Below, in pieces: positions 1-4,567 of a stretch of DNA of 6,082 nucleotides. The position numbers and the translations under genes are program-made. Below the pieces are notes generated by a model, which was not told where the DNA came from, ran no database searches, and worked only from the letters and a program-made list of their open reading frames with translations. The stretch comes from Candidatus Microgenomates bacterium. Its GTDB lineage: Bacteria > Patescibacteriota > Microgenomatia > Levybacterales > JACOYD01. Positions within the stretch are counted from its first letter, which is position 1. Every line of letters begins with the position of its first letter. The stretch lies in assembly GCA_016182055.1 (NCBI GenBank), contig JACOYD010000015.1, positions 1 through 6,082 on the forward strand. Reading direction: 5' to 3'.

Positions 1-47
1 AGCTTAAAAGATTTCTGCCAAACAATTAAATCTCTAAAGGTCTTCAT
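1..47 (-). CDS. Four-helix-bundle protein (23S rRNA IVP type), N-terminus only
   Basis: Only the first 15 complete codons lie inside the window; the gene runs off the left edge. The ATG (bases 47-45) opens MKTFRDLIVWQKSFK. This matches the usual start of stand-alone four-helix-bundle proteins (the S23/IVP family, relatives of retroelement Avd proteins), which begin M-K-x-F-x-D-L-x-V-W-Q-K. The match to the family opening is seen directly, but the rest of the protein is not visible. Family members occur inside 23S rRNA intervening sequences or as free genes; no rRNA sequence is seen here, so this is probably a free copy. A repetitive TAGGT-rich leader precedes it, which I recall as common upstream of such genes. 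Function is unknown. Confidence 0.75.
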   Translation of the reverse strand, partial: MKTFRDLIVWQKSFK

Positions 48-84
48 ATTACTACAACCTAAAACCTATCACCTACAACCTATC
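48..84 (-). repeat. TAGGT-rich repetitive leader
   Basis: Read on the minus strand, this gap repeats TAGGT four times at 7-8 base intervals (ATAGGTTGTAGGTGATAGG, then TTTTAGGTTGTAG). On the plus strand CTACAACCTA occurs twice, 21 bases apart. It fills the whole space between the stop of the 296-residue protein and the four-helix-bundle start. I see no hairpin plus T-run that would end the upstream operon here. Confidence 0.6.
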
Positions 85-975
85 TTAGACTCCACAACTT
101 GCCCCGCTTTGACTTTTTTCTAAAATTCCCATCTCCTGCATTTCTTTTCTGACCGCCCCGTACCCTTGCCCGCTGGAGTATTTTTGACCAAGAAGCATTT
201 TCGGATCAAGGTCTTTCCATTGTTTCTTTTCCTTAACTTGAAAATAATTAGCTAAGTCCAGATAGGTTTGAGGAAACCAGAAAGAGTTAAGATACAGGGC
301 TTTTTTGTATATCTCTTCTTTACTCATTCCAGCAGAAACAGCCAGTTCTAGAAACCCAAGCATGGCCGCACCATGATTGCAGTCAGGAAAAAAAGTGGAG
401 TTGCCGCAGCAGGAGCGATAAATATTCTCCGCCATTTCTTTAACTACTGCTTCCTGTTCCGGCGTTAAACTAATAATGGTAAAGCGGTTAAAAAGTTTAC
501 CTCCTTCTTCTTTGCCAATGGTCCAGCCGCCGGTGGAGGCAAAATTGCCCACATCGTTTTTGTAAGTTGTTCCCATCGGTCCTTCTGTTAAAACAGTTGT
601 TTTGTTGGTAAGACCCAGCGGCCACAGTAAATTTAACAACACGGTAGCGTTTTCTTTATTAATAACTAACTCCTCACCACTTGGCTGGTTAAGAAACTTC
701 TCGTAACCATTACCCAAAGACAGCATTTTATCTTTATCAATTACTCCTTCTTCCACCATTTTGACTACCGCATCATTAAAACGAATGCCCAGACGCACCC
801 CGTTTTTAGGCATTACCTGCTCTATCAGCTTTTCCTTCTGCAGTAAAAGTTTTTCCTGCTCCCGCTTTGCTGAAAAATTCTGCCATTTGGTTTGCACTTG
901 AGGCAAAAGCACAAAAAACAAAACTCCCAAAAGAGCGCCGCTTAAAAAGCCCAAAATATATCTACCGTTTATCAC
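85..975 (-). CDS. Membrane-anchored protein of unknown family with Cys-Cys and DCNHG motifs
   Basis: This 296-residue protein has one N-terminal membrane segment (about 5-25), a short charged, probably helical stretch (30-55), and a large soluble domain expected outside the membrane. The distinctive part is a block at 186-210: Cys189-Cys190, then PDCNHG at 197-202 (Cys199, His201), then a hydrophobic helix. A further Cys294 lies three residues from the C-terminus. Other conserved-looking pieces are NFASTGGWTIG (144-154) and NSFWFPQTYLDLANYF (230-245). I do not assign it to a named domain; it resembles hypothetical proteins I recall from CPR genomes. The start is GTG, 14 bases inside the end of ccdA, which implies translational coupling; a weak AAGAGA lies upstream. 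Neighbouring CcdA and DUF1573 genes suggest a thiol-redox or metal-related role (inference). There is no CxxC, so it is not a plain thioredoxin. Confidence 0.85.
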   Translation of the reverse strand: MINGRYILGFLSGALLGVLFFVLLPQVQTKWQNFSAKREQEKLLLQKEKLIEQVMPKNGVRLGIRFNDAVVKMVEEGVIDKDKMLSLGNGYEKFLNQPSGEELVINKENATVLLNLLWPLGLTNKTTVLTEGPMGTTYKNDVGNFASTGGWTIGKEEGGKLFNRFTIISLTPEQEAVVKEMAENIYRSCCGNSTFFPDCNHGAAMLGFLELAVSAGMSKEEIYKKALYLNSFWFPQTYLDLANYFQVKEKKQWKDLDPKMLLGQKYSSGQGYGAVRKEMQEMGILEKSQSGASCGV

Positions 976-1780
976 TTTTTATCTCTTTAATAAATAAAAA
1001 CGCCATAATAATAATTACAGCCAGCACCAAAATATCACTCCAGGGGCGGGCAACCGAGGAGGAAAGAGCATAGATGAGGTTGCGTATTGCCGATGAATAT
1101 CCCTCATTCCCTCCCATTTGAATGCGGTTCTGCAGGGCAAGAATAGCAATGATTATGCCGGAAATAATAAAAACAGCCGATGCCAACAGCTTAAGCGGCT
1201 TTTGAATAGTTTTTTTAACTTTTGCCAAATAGTCATTGGTTACCTTATCATAAATAAGTGACAAGAAAAAAAGCGGCGCCACAATGCCCAAAACATAAAC
1301 AATAGCCACCACCAGGGCCGAGGCGGTGGTGGGAGACAACGAAGAAAGAGTAATGGCGGCCGCCAAAACCGGCGCGCAGCAGCTGGAGGTAATCCCGGAA
1401 ACGACTCCCAGCACAAATGTGGAACCGACAGTCACCTGCTTTGGCATATTGTAGGAAGGCAAAAAGGGCAGCATCACTTTGGTTTCAAAAAAAGTCATTA
1501 ACCCCAAAACTACCAGCATCAGCGCCCCCAAAAGATACACTATTGTATGAAACTCATTAAAAAACGATACAATAAAACGAAAGCCTAAAGCCACGGGAAC
1601 CAGAATAACGCCAATTCCCAGAGCAAAAACCAGGGTTAAAAAAATTACTCTGCCTTTTTCCTTAAAAATGGTGCCCAGATAAGCCGGAAACAGAAAAGTT
1701 AAGCAGCAGGGAGCAAAAAGCGCCACCATTCCTCCCAAAAAAGCGGCCGTTAAAGAAACGCCAAAAAAAATACTCTCCAT
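962..1780 (-). CDS. ccdA: CcdA-family thiol-disulfide transmembrane electron carrier
   Basis: This 272-residue polytopic protein has about seven hydrophobic segments (roughly 7-30, 46-70, 78-98, 118-145, 150-175, 196-216, 248-265). CcdA/DsbD-beta proteins move electrons from cytoplasmic thioredoxin through a cysteine pair in TM1 and TM4 to extracytoplasmic partners. The TM1 site is FAPCCLTFLFP (Cys25, Cys26) and the TM4 site is GITSSCCAPV (Cys134, Cys135). Both positions carry vicinal cysteines where the family usually has one functional cysteine. Length exceeds the short CcdA form; the extra C-terminal segment after residue 217 includes one more membrane helix. The ATG sits three bases after the DUF1573 stop, and the C-terminus overlaps the next gene by 14 bases, so the three form one transcription unit. 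No CcmG/ResA-type partner is seen; likely partners are the DUF1573 protein or the 296-residue protein (inference). Confidence 0.9.
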   Translation of the reverse strand: MESIFFGVSLTAAFLGGMVALFAPCCLTFLFPAYLGTIFKEKGRVIFLTLVFALGIGVILVPVALGFRFIVSFFNEFHTIVYLLGALMLVVLGLMTFFETKVMLPFLPSYNMPKQVTVGSTFVLGVVSGITSSCCAPVLAAAITLSSLSPTTASALVVAIVYVLGIVAPLFFLSLIYDKVTNDYLAKVKKTIQKPLKLLASAVFIISGIIIAILALQNRIQMGGNEGYSSAIRNLIYALSSSVARPWSDILVLAVIIIMAFLFIKEIKSDKR

Positions 1781-1783
1781 AAA

Positions 1784-2293
1784 TTACTCGACAAAGGCGG
1801 AAATGGTAAAGGTCAGCTTGGGATTGTCCGGATCGTTAGTACCCACATATACTTCCCGTGCAACCGGCCCGGACACCGGCATAATGGAGGGTTTATAAAT
1901 AGCAGTAACAGTGGCCTTCTCTCCCGCCTTTAACTCACCCACCCAACTGCTTTTTCCATGCATGCCAAACTCCTCGCTCTTGATATTATTAATAGTAACC
2001 GTGGCAAAAGTACAATCGCAGGAAGTGCTGATATTAAAAAGCTGGAGAAGGCCGCTGCCGCTATTTTCAATCACAAACTCGGCGCTCTTTTCATCGGCTA
2101 TTTTCATCCGTCCCAAATCTGCAGATAAATTAACAACAACAGCCTTAGGCTTGCCTGATTGGCTTTTTGAATAAGAAGTAATTCCTGACGTATTTGACCC
2201 TTTTTGTTCCGATTGTGAAAGAAACAAAATGCCAAAGAGCGCCAGCACAGTTACTCCGCCAATTACTAAAAAAATCATCTTTTCCGTTTTCAT
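1784..2293 (-). CDS. DUF1573-domain membrane-anchored protein
   Basis: A signal anchor (about 6-27) is followed by a Ser/Gly/Lys linker (30-50) and an Ig-like beta domain (52-169). The DUF1573 pattern is clear: LGRMK near 60, FVIENSGSGLLQLFNISTSC (73-92), the hallmark SCDCT with Cys92 and Cys94, then LKAGEKATVTAIYKP (121-135) and YVGTNDPDNPKLTFTI (149-164). The domain is known as an ASH/Ig-like fold with a C-x-C turn; its biochemical role is not settled. The next gene, ccdA, follows after three bases, so the exposed C-x-C pair could be kept reduced by, or hand electrons to, CcdA (inference). Upstream is a 63-base gap after GIY-YIG that contains part of a hairpin. The ATG has only a weak purine stretch (AAGATAAG) before it. 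Confidence 0.9.
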   Translation of the reverse strand: MKTEKMIFLVIGGVTVLALFGILFLSQSEQKGSNTSGITSYSKSQSGKPKAVVVNLSADLGRMKIADEKSAEFVIENSGSGLLQLFNISTSCDCTFATVTINNIKSEEFGMHGKSSWVGELKAGEKATVTAIYKPSIMPVSGPVAREVYVGTNDPDNPKLTFTISAFVE

Positions 2294-2298
2294 AGCAC

Positions 2299-2373
2299 TT
2301 ATCTTTTGCTAAACGCCTCAATTAACTCTTTAATCTCCTCCGTTAGATAGACTTCGTCATCTAACGGAGCCAC
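2299..2373 (-). pseudogene. Orphan C-terminal tail or micro-ORF
   Basis: On the minus strand a frame offset +1 from the GIY-YIG frame is open from 2409 and ends at the TAA at 2301-2299, five bases before the DUF1573 ATG. From a possible GTG at 2373 it encodes 24 residues starting VAPLDDEVYL and ending IKELIEAFSKR. The amphipathic, charged tail looks like the end of a real helical protein, but no ATG or Shine-Dalgarno supports it. It may be the remnant of a gene displaced by the GIY-YIG or hairpin insertion, or chance. I do not recognise the parent protein. Confidence 0.3.
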
Positions 2374-2405
2374 GTTTGGTGCCCAAAGGGCTACCAAACC
2401 GTGGC
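2338..2405. repeat. Two adjacent strong hairpins
   Basis: Hairpin one is a perfect 11-bp inverted repeat, CTCCGTTAGAT (2338-2348) with ATCTAACGGAG (2359-2369), and a 10-base loop that can itself pair GAC with GTC. Hairpin two follows at once: arms 2370-2384 and 2388-2404 give 15 base pairs with two single-base bulges and an AAA loop; one extra G-C pair (2369/2405) is possible. Neither strand has a T-run after the stems, so they are not classic intrinsic terminators. They cover the last 16 codons of the GIY-YIG gene and could act as a processing or attenuation site within the operon. Confidence 0.7.
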
Positions 2406-2656
2406 CCCACTAGATAATTCTTTAATCTATTTTTAACAAACCTTTTCCCCCAAGCGGTTTTTAAATAAATCTCTCTATGTAGGGCATCTTTTTTATTAAT
2501 ACATGCTTCATAGTAAACTAGCTTTAATGGTTTCCTTACTCGCGTAGATTGTACCAATCCCTTATTGTGTTTAATAATTCTTTCTCTTAGATCGGTTGCA
2601 AAGCCTGTATAAAAATTACCATCTTTCCAGCTTTGCAAAATGTATACGTAATACAT
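2357..2656 (-). CDS. Small GIY-YIG domain nuclease
   Basis: This is a 99-residue single-domain GIY-YIG protein. The opening YYVYIL (residues 2-7) and FYTG (15-18) are the two halves of the motif. DLRERIIKHN (22-31) carries the conserved arginine, Glu62 in REIYLKTAWG is the expected metal-binding catalytic residue, and KRFVKNRLKNYL (71-82) is the usual family end. The remaining 17 residues (VGPRFGSPLGTKRGSVR) are encoded by the paired hairpins and look like a later extension. Small members of this family are scattered widely and sometimes travel with mobile DNA; their substrates are unknown. The ATG shares its last base position with the csoR stop (TAATG), so it is co-translated with csoR. Confidence 0.9.
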   Translation of the reverse strand: MYYVYILQSWKDGNFYTGFATDLRERIIKHNKGLVQSTRVRKPLKLVYYEACINKKDALHREIYLKTAWGKRFVKNRLKNYLVGPRFGSPLGTKRGSVR

Positions 2657-2916
2657 TAGGTTTTCTGAAAGAGACTAATAATCTCCTCTATCAACTTCTC
2701 CTTTTGAGAACCATGAATATCACTAAGAACACAGCTATGAAGATGTCCATGGAGCATAACCTCATCAACTTTTTTGAGAGCGCCTTGGACGGCCTGGGAC
2801 TGCTGGATAACATCGGGACAATAAGCCCCTTCCTCCACCATTTCTCTAACCTTTTTAATATGTCCTTCAATAATCTTTAGGCGATTAATCGCCTGCGTTT
2901 GCGTATGCTGCTGCAT
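2656..2916 (-). CDS. csoR: CsoR-family metal-sensing repressor, copper-type fingerprint
   Basis: This 86-residue all-helical regulator belongs to the CsoR/RcnR/FrmR (DUF156) family. The opening AINRLKIIEGHIKKVREMVE is typical. The copper fingerprint is complete: Cys33 (in AYCPDV), His58 and Cys62 (in HGHLHSC), spaced like Cys36-His61-Cys65 of Mycobacterium tuberculosis CsoR. The second-shell residues Tyr35 and Glu81 of that protein correspond to Tyr32 and Glu78 here. FrmR lacks the third cysteine and RcnR has His there, so Cu(I) is the best guess; extra histidines (His4, His56, His60) leave other thiophilic metals or sulfur species possible. In this family the apo-tetramer represses and metal releases the DNA. 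A consensus promoter with a dyad at its start point lies upstream, which fits autoregulation. There is no clear Shine-Dalgarno before the ATG. Confidence 0.93.
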   Translation of the reverse strand: MQQHTQTQAINRLKIIEGHIKKVREMVEEGAYCPDVIQQSQAVQGALKKVDEVMLHGHLHSCVLSDIHGSQKEKLIEEIISLFQKT

Positions 2917-2928
2917 AATTTTTAGGAT

Positions 2929-2951
2929 TTAGAAATTAGTAATTAGAAATT
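2929..2951. repeat. AT-rich direct repeat in the csoR leader
   Basis: TTAGAAATT occurs at 2929-2937 and again at 2943-2951. Between them AATTA-G-TAATT (2934-2944) forms a small palindrome. The stretch lies in the predicted csoR 5' untranslated region. It may be a second binding site or simply relic repetitive DNA. Confidence 0.45.
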
Positions 2952-2960
2952 CGCTGGTAA

Positions 2961-2980
2961 TCCTCTCCTCTAGGGTAGGA
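2961..2980. promoter_or_regulatory. Candidate CsoR operator
   Basis: The 20-base dyad TCCTCTCCTCTAGGGTAGGA has symmetric arms TCCT-nn-CCT / AGG-nn-AGGA (14 of 20 positions symmetric). It runs from the last base of the predicted -10 box across the start point of the csoR promoter. Known CsoR operators pair a C-tract with a G-tract, which this resembles loosely. Position and symmetry are seen directly; binding by CsoR is inference. Confidence 0.5.
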
Positions 2981-3191
2981 TTATAAAGGGAAAATAAAAA
3001 TTTGTCAAGAGGTTTTTAGCTGTTAAAATTTTAATCTTTTGATATTTTCCCAATTCCAGCAAATCCTGATCTCCGGTAATGATAAAATCGCAATCCCCCT
3101 CCCCTGCCGCTTCCAAAACTCTGTTATCATCCGGATCTCTTGAGACTTTAACAGAAACTTTTGGAGAAACTACCTGAAGATTTTTCTTCAA
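2970..3191 (-). pseudogene. PIN-domain toxin, C-terminal half only
   Basis: The frame gives 73 residues from a TTG that overlaps the antitoxin stop (ATTGA). Residues 11-62 match the second half of PIN-family toxins of VapC type: VSVKVSRDPDDNRVLEAAGE with Asp19/Asp21/Asp22, then DFIITGDQDLLELGKY with Asp41 and Asp43, then KILTAKNLL. The first half of the domain, including the N-terminal DTN-type aspartate and the middle acidic residue, is absent, so the Mg-dependent RNase site cannot form. Full-length members are about 130-140 residues. The last ten residues (FYFPFIILP region) are encoded by the csoR promoter and probably do not belong to the original protein. The frame stays open upstream to about base 3242 without an ATG. 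I read it as a deletion remnant; a regulatory role for the fragment cannot be excluded. Confidence 0.8.
2980..3008 (-). promoter_or_regulatory. Consensus sigma-70 type promoter for the csoR operon
   Basis: On the minus strand, a perfect -35 TTGACA (3008-3003) and a perfect -10 TATAAT (2985-2980) are separated by a 17-base spacer. The start point would be near 2973, giving a leader of about 57 nucleotides before the csoR ATG. The promoter lies inside the last codons of the PIN-toxin fragment, and the candidate operator overlaps its downstream edge. Confidence 0.88.
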
Positions 3192-3325
3192 TTTCTTTTC
3201 AATAGATAAACACGCAAGGCCTCGCGGATTAGCTCCGAGCGGTTTTTATATTCTATTTTGGCTCTTTTATCTACCTCTTTTACCAATTCTTGAGGCAAAG
3301 CAATGTTGAAGGTTTGTGTCGGCAT
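3188..3325 (-). CDS. Ribbon-helix-helix antitoxin, short or truncated
   Basis: This 45-residue protein starts MPTQTFNIALPQELVKEVD and contains the RHH pattern: beta strand TFNIALP (5-11), helix QELVKEVDKRAKI (12-24), turn YKNRS (26-30) and helix ELIREALRVYLLK (31-43). This is the DNA-binding half of CopG/ParD/VapB-type antitoxins, which act as dimers on their own promoter. Most toxin-paired RHH antitoxins continue for another 25-40 residues as a toxin-binding tail; here the stop follows directly after helix two and the PIN fragment begins in another frame. The ATG is supported by a consensus promoter whose start point falls 1-2 bases upstream (leaderless) and by a palindrome over the -10 box. 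It probably still binds DNA but cannot be expected to neutralise a toxin. Confidence 0.88.
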   Translation of the reverse strand: MPTQTFNIALPQELVKEVDKRAKIEYKNRSELIREALRVYLLKRN

Positions 3326-3340
3326 ATACAATAATTGTAT
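3326..3340. promoter_or_regulatory. Palindromic operator of the RHH antitoxin
   Basis: ATACAAT-A-ATTGTAT is a perfect 7-bp inverted repeat around one central base. It covers the -10 box and start point of the antitoxin promoter and ends next to the ATG. RHH antitoxins repress through such sites, so autoregulation is likely (inference from position and family). Confidence 0.7.
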
Positions 3341-3362
3341 CTTGCTTGTATGTCTTTGTCAA
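3334..3362 (-). promoter_or_regulatory. Promoter of the antitoxin-toxin remnant
   Basis: On the minus strand, -35 TTGACA (3362-3357), a 17-base spacer and -10 TACAAT (3339-3334). The predicted start near 3327 leaves at most two nucleotides before the antitoxin ATG, so the transcript would be leaderless. No Shine-Dalgarno is present. Confidence 0.82.
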
Positions 3363-3365
3363 GAG

Positions 3366-3440
3366 CTATTTTATCGTCCAGCCGTCATCAACCACCAGCG
3401 TTTGGCCCGTCACAATGGCCACTTTATTCTTAAGTCTCAT
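3366..3440 (-). pseudogene. Collapsed short-chain dehydrogenase: both ends fused, middle deleted
   Basis: A 24-residue frame begins MRLKNKVAIVTG, the standard first strand and glycine-motif entry of classical NAD(P)-dependent short-chain dehydrogenases. It ends GQTLVVDDGWTIK, the standard C-terminal block (TGQ-x-L-x-VDGGW). The whole catalytic middle of about 220 residues, including the rest of the glycine motif and the Tyr-x-x-x-Lys site, is missing. Both ends stay in frame with start and stop intact. The two natural ACG-GGC (Thr-Gly) positions coincide at the junction, which points to a deletion between short homologies. The usual second Gly of VDGG is Asp19 here. The ATG follows the dsbA stop by three bases, so the parent gene was the last member of that operon. 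No function is expected from the remnant. Confidence 0.75.
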
Positions 3441-3443
3441 ACT

Positions 3444-4154
3444 TCACTTAGCACTTTGTTCTTCTATTTTATTTCTAAACTCGGCAAGACTTAGCACGCC
3501 GGGGAACTTTTGGCCGTTGATGAAAAAAGTGGGGGTGGAGTTAACACCCAAAGCACTGCCGTCATTTTTATCTCTGATAATTTTCTCAGCAAATTTATTT
3601 TCCGAAAGAGCCTTCTTAAAGTCATTTTTATCTCTGATAATTTTCTCAGCAAATTTATTTTCCGAAAGAGCCTTCTTAAATTTCTCTTCGTCAAGGCCTA
3701 AGCTTTTGGCGTAACTTATAAACAAATCAAGCGCCTGACTGCTTTCGCTCCACTCTTTTTGGTTTTGAAAAATTAAATCATGCATCTGCCAAAACTTGCC
3801 CTCTTCCCCCGCCGCCTCCGCCGCTTGGGCGGCTAACTGAGCATGCTGATGCTGTGGCAGAGGAAAGTGGCGATAGACAAAATTTATTTTTTCCTGGTAT
3901 TGCTCAAGTATTTGTTTTACAATGGGATGGGCCGCCCCGCAGGCCGGACACTGAAAATCGGAAAACTCCACTATTGTCACCTTGGCCGAAGAGGTGGCGA
4001 TTTTGTAACTGTCATCCCGCACCAATAAGCTTTTATCAACGGTTTCTTTAACTTGTCCCGTTTTGGATGGCTGACTTAAAAAAACCACAGCACCCAAAAC
4101 TACAGCAATAGTTAGGCCAAAAATGCCCAGAATAACTTTTGTTTCCTGATTCAT
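3444..4154 (-). CDS. DsbA-family disulfide oxidoreductase, membrane-anchored, with duplicated segment
   Basis: A signal anchor (about 7-27) leads to a thioredoxin-fold domain of the DsbA/BdbD type. Active site CPAC is at 69-72 in VEFSDFQCPACGAAHP; VYRHFPLPQHQHA (93-105) is the usual following strand, and STPTFFING (206-214) has the cis-proline at 208. The protein oxidises thiols of exported proteins and is re-oxidised by DsbB, encoded immediately upstream with an ATGA overlap. An AAGGGA about eight bases before the ATG may serve as Shine-Dalgarno. Residues 159-178 and 179-198 are identical copies (FKKALSENKF...IIRDKND), encoded by a perfect tandem duplication. They make the protein about 20 residues longer than relatives and lengthen the helix just before the cis-Pro strand. 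Whether the protein folds normally is unclear; an assembly error is possible. Confidence 0.92.
   Translation of the reverse strand: MNQETKVILGIFGLTIAVVLGAVVFLSQPSKTGQVKETVDKSLLVRDDSYKIATSSAKVTIVEFSDFQCPACGAAHPIVKQILEQYQEKINFVYRHFPLPQHQHAQLAAQAAEAAGEEGKFWQMHDLIFQNQKEWSESSQALDLFISYAKSLGLDEEKFKKALSENKFAEKIIRDKNDFKKALSENKFAEKIIRDKNDGSALGVNSTPTFFINGQKFPGVLSLAEFRNKIEEQSAK
3561..3680. repeat. Perfect 60-bp tandem duplication inside dsbA
   Basis: Copies 3561-3620 and 3621-3680 are identical over all 60 bases, and flanking bases differ on both sides, so the unit is exactly 60 bp and keeps the reading frame. The lack of even silent changes means a recent event, active conversion, or an assembly artefact. 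Confidence 0.97.
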
Positions 4155-4567
4155 AGCTTTTCCCTTGTTTTCTTAAAAATCAGCATGGCAATGGTAATTA
4201 TAGCAAAGGAGATAAAAGAAAGAAGTGGTATGGTGATAAAACCAAACCACTCCACATATTTGACAGCACAAGATACTCCCAGGCCGCAAGGGGCAATTCC
4301 CTCCCCAATTACTCCATTTTGCAGAAGATACTGATAAAGCGCAACTGCCATGCCCAAGATACTTAGCGGCAAAACATAAAAAGGCAAATTTATATCTTTC
4401 CGCAAAATTCCCACTGCCAGAATTGGCACCAGGGGAAACATCAAAATTCTCTGATACCAACAAAGAACACAGGGAGCAAAAAGTTTAATTTCGCTTAAAT
4501 AAAGACTGCCTGTGGTGGCAGCTACGGCGAAAATCAAGGCTAAATAGAGAATATTTTTGCTAACCAT
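4151..4567 (-). CDS. dsbB: DsbB/BdbC-type disulfide bond formation protein
   Basis: This 138-residue inner-membrane protein has four hydrophobic segments (about 5-25, 40-56, 62-82, 107-132). The first cysteine pair is CVLC (33-36) in the family context APCVLCWYQRILMFPL, with the conserved Trp-Tyr-Gln-Arg after it. The second extracytoplasmic pair is Cys94 and Cys100 (CGLGVSC). The enzyme passes electrons from reduced DsbA to quinone, making disulfide bonds de novo. The length fits the short BdbC-like form. The start overlaps the upstream small membrane protein gene by eight bases, and the stop overlaps dsbA by four (ATGA), so DsbB and DsbA are translationally coupled partners. Confidence 0.93.
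   Translation of the reverse strand: MVSKNILYLALIFAVAATTGSLYLSEIKLFAPCVLCWYQRILMFPLVPILAVGILRKDINLPFYVLPLSILGMAVALYQYLLQNGVIGEGIAPCGLGVSCAVKYVEWFGFITIPLLSFISFAIITIAMLIFKKTREKL

Noticed and set aside
2338..2405. Intrinsic terminator between GIY-YIG and DUF1573
   Set aside because: The stems are strong, but neither strand has a U-run immediately after them, and they overlap coding sequence.
2596..2880. Plus-strand open frame of 94 codons
   Set aside because: It lies opposite csoR and the GIY-YIG start, both with unmistakable family motifs; it has no features of its own.
3561..3680. Start of a CRISPR or other spaced repeat array
   Set aside because: The two copies abut with no spacer, and the unit is a coding segment.
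3316..3714. Plus-strand open frame of 132 codons containing a repeated peptide
   Set aside because: It is antisense to the DsbA-like gene; the peptide repeat merely mirrors the 60-bp duplication, and there is no promoter or Shine-Dalgarno.
4173..4463. Minus-strand 96-codon frame inside dsbB
   Set aside because: It is a shifted frame of dsbB, which shows clear cysteine pairs and membrane helices in the other frame.
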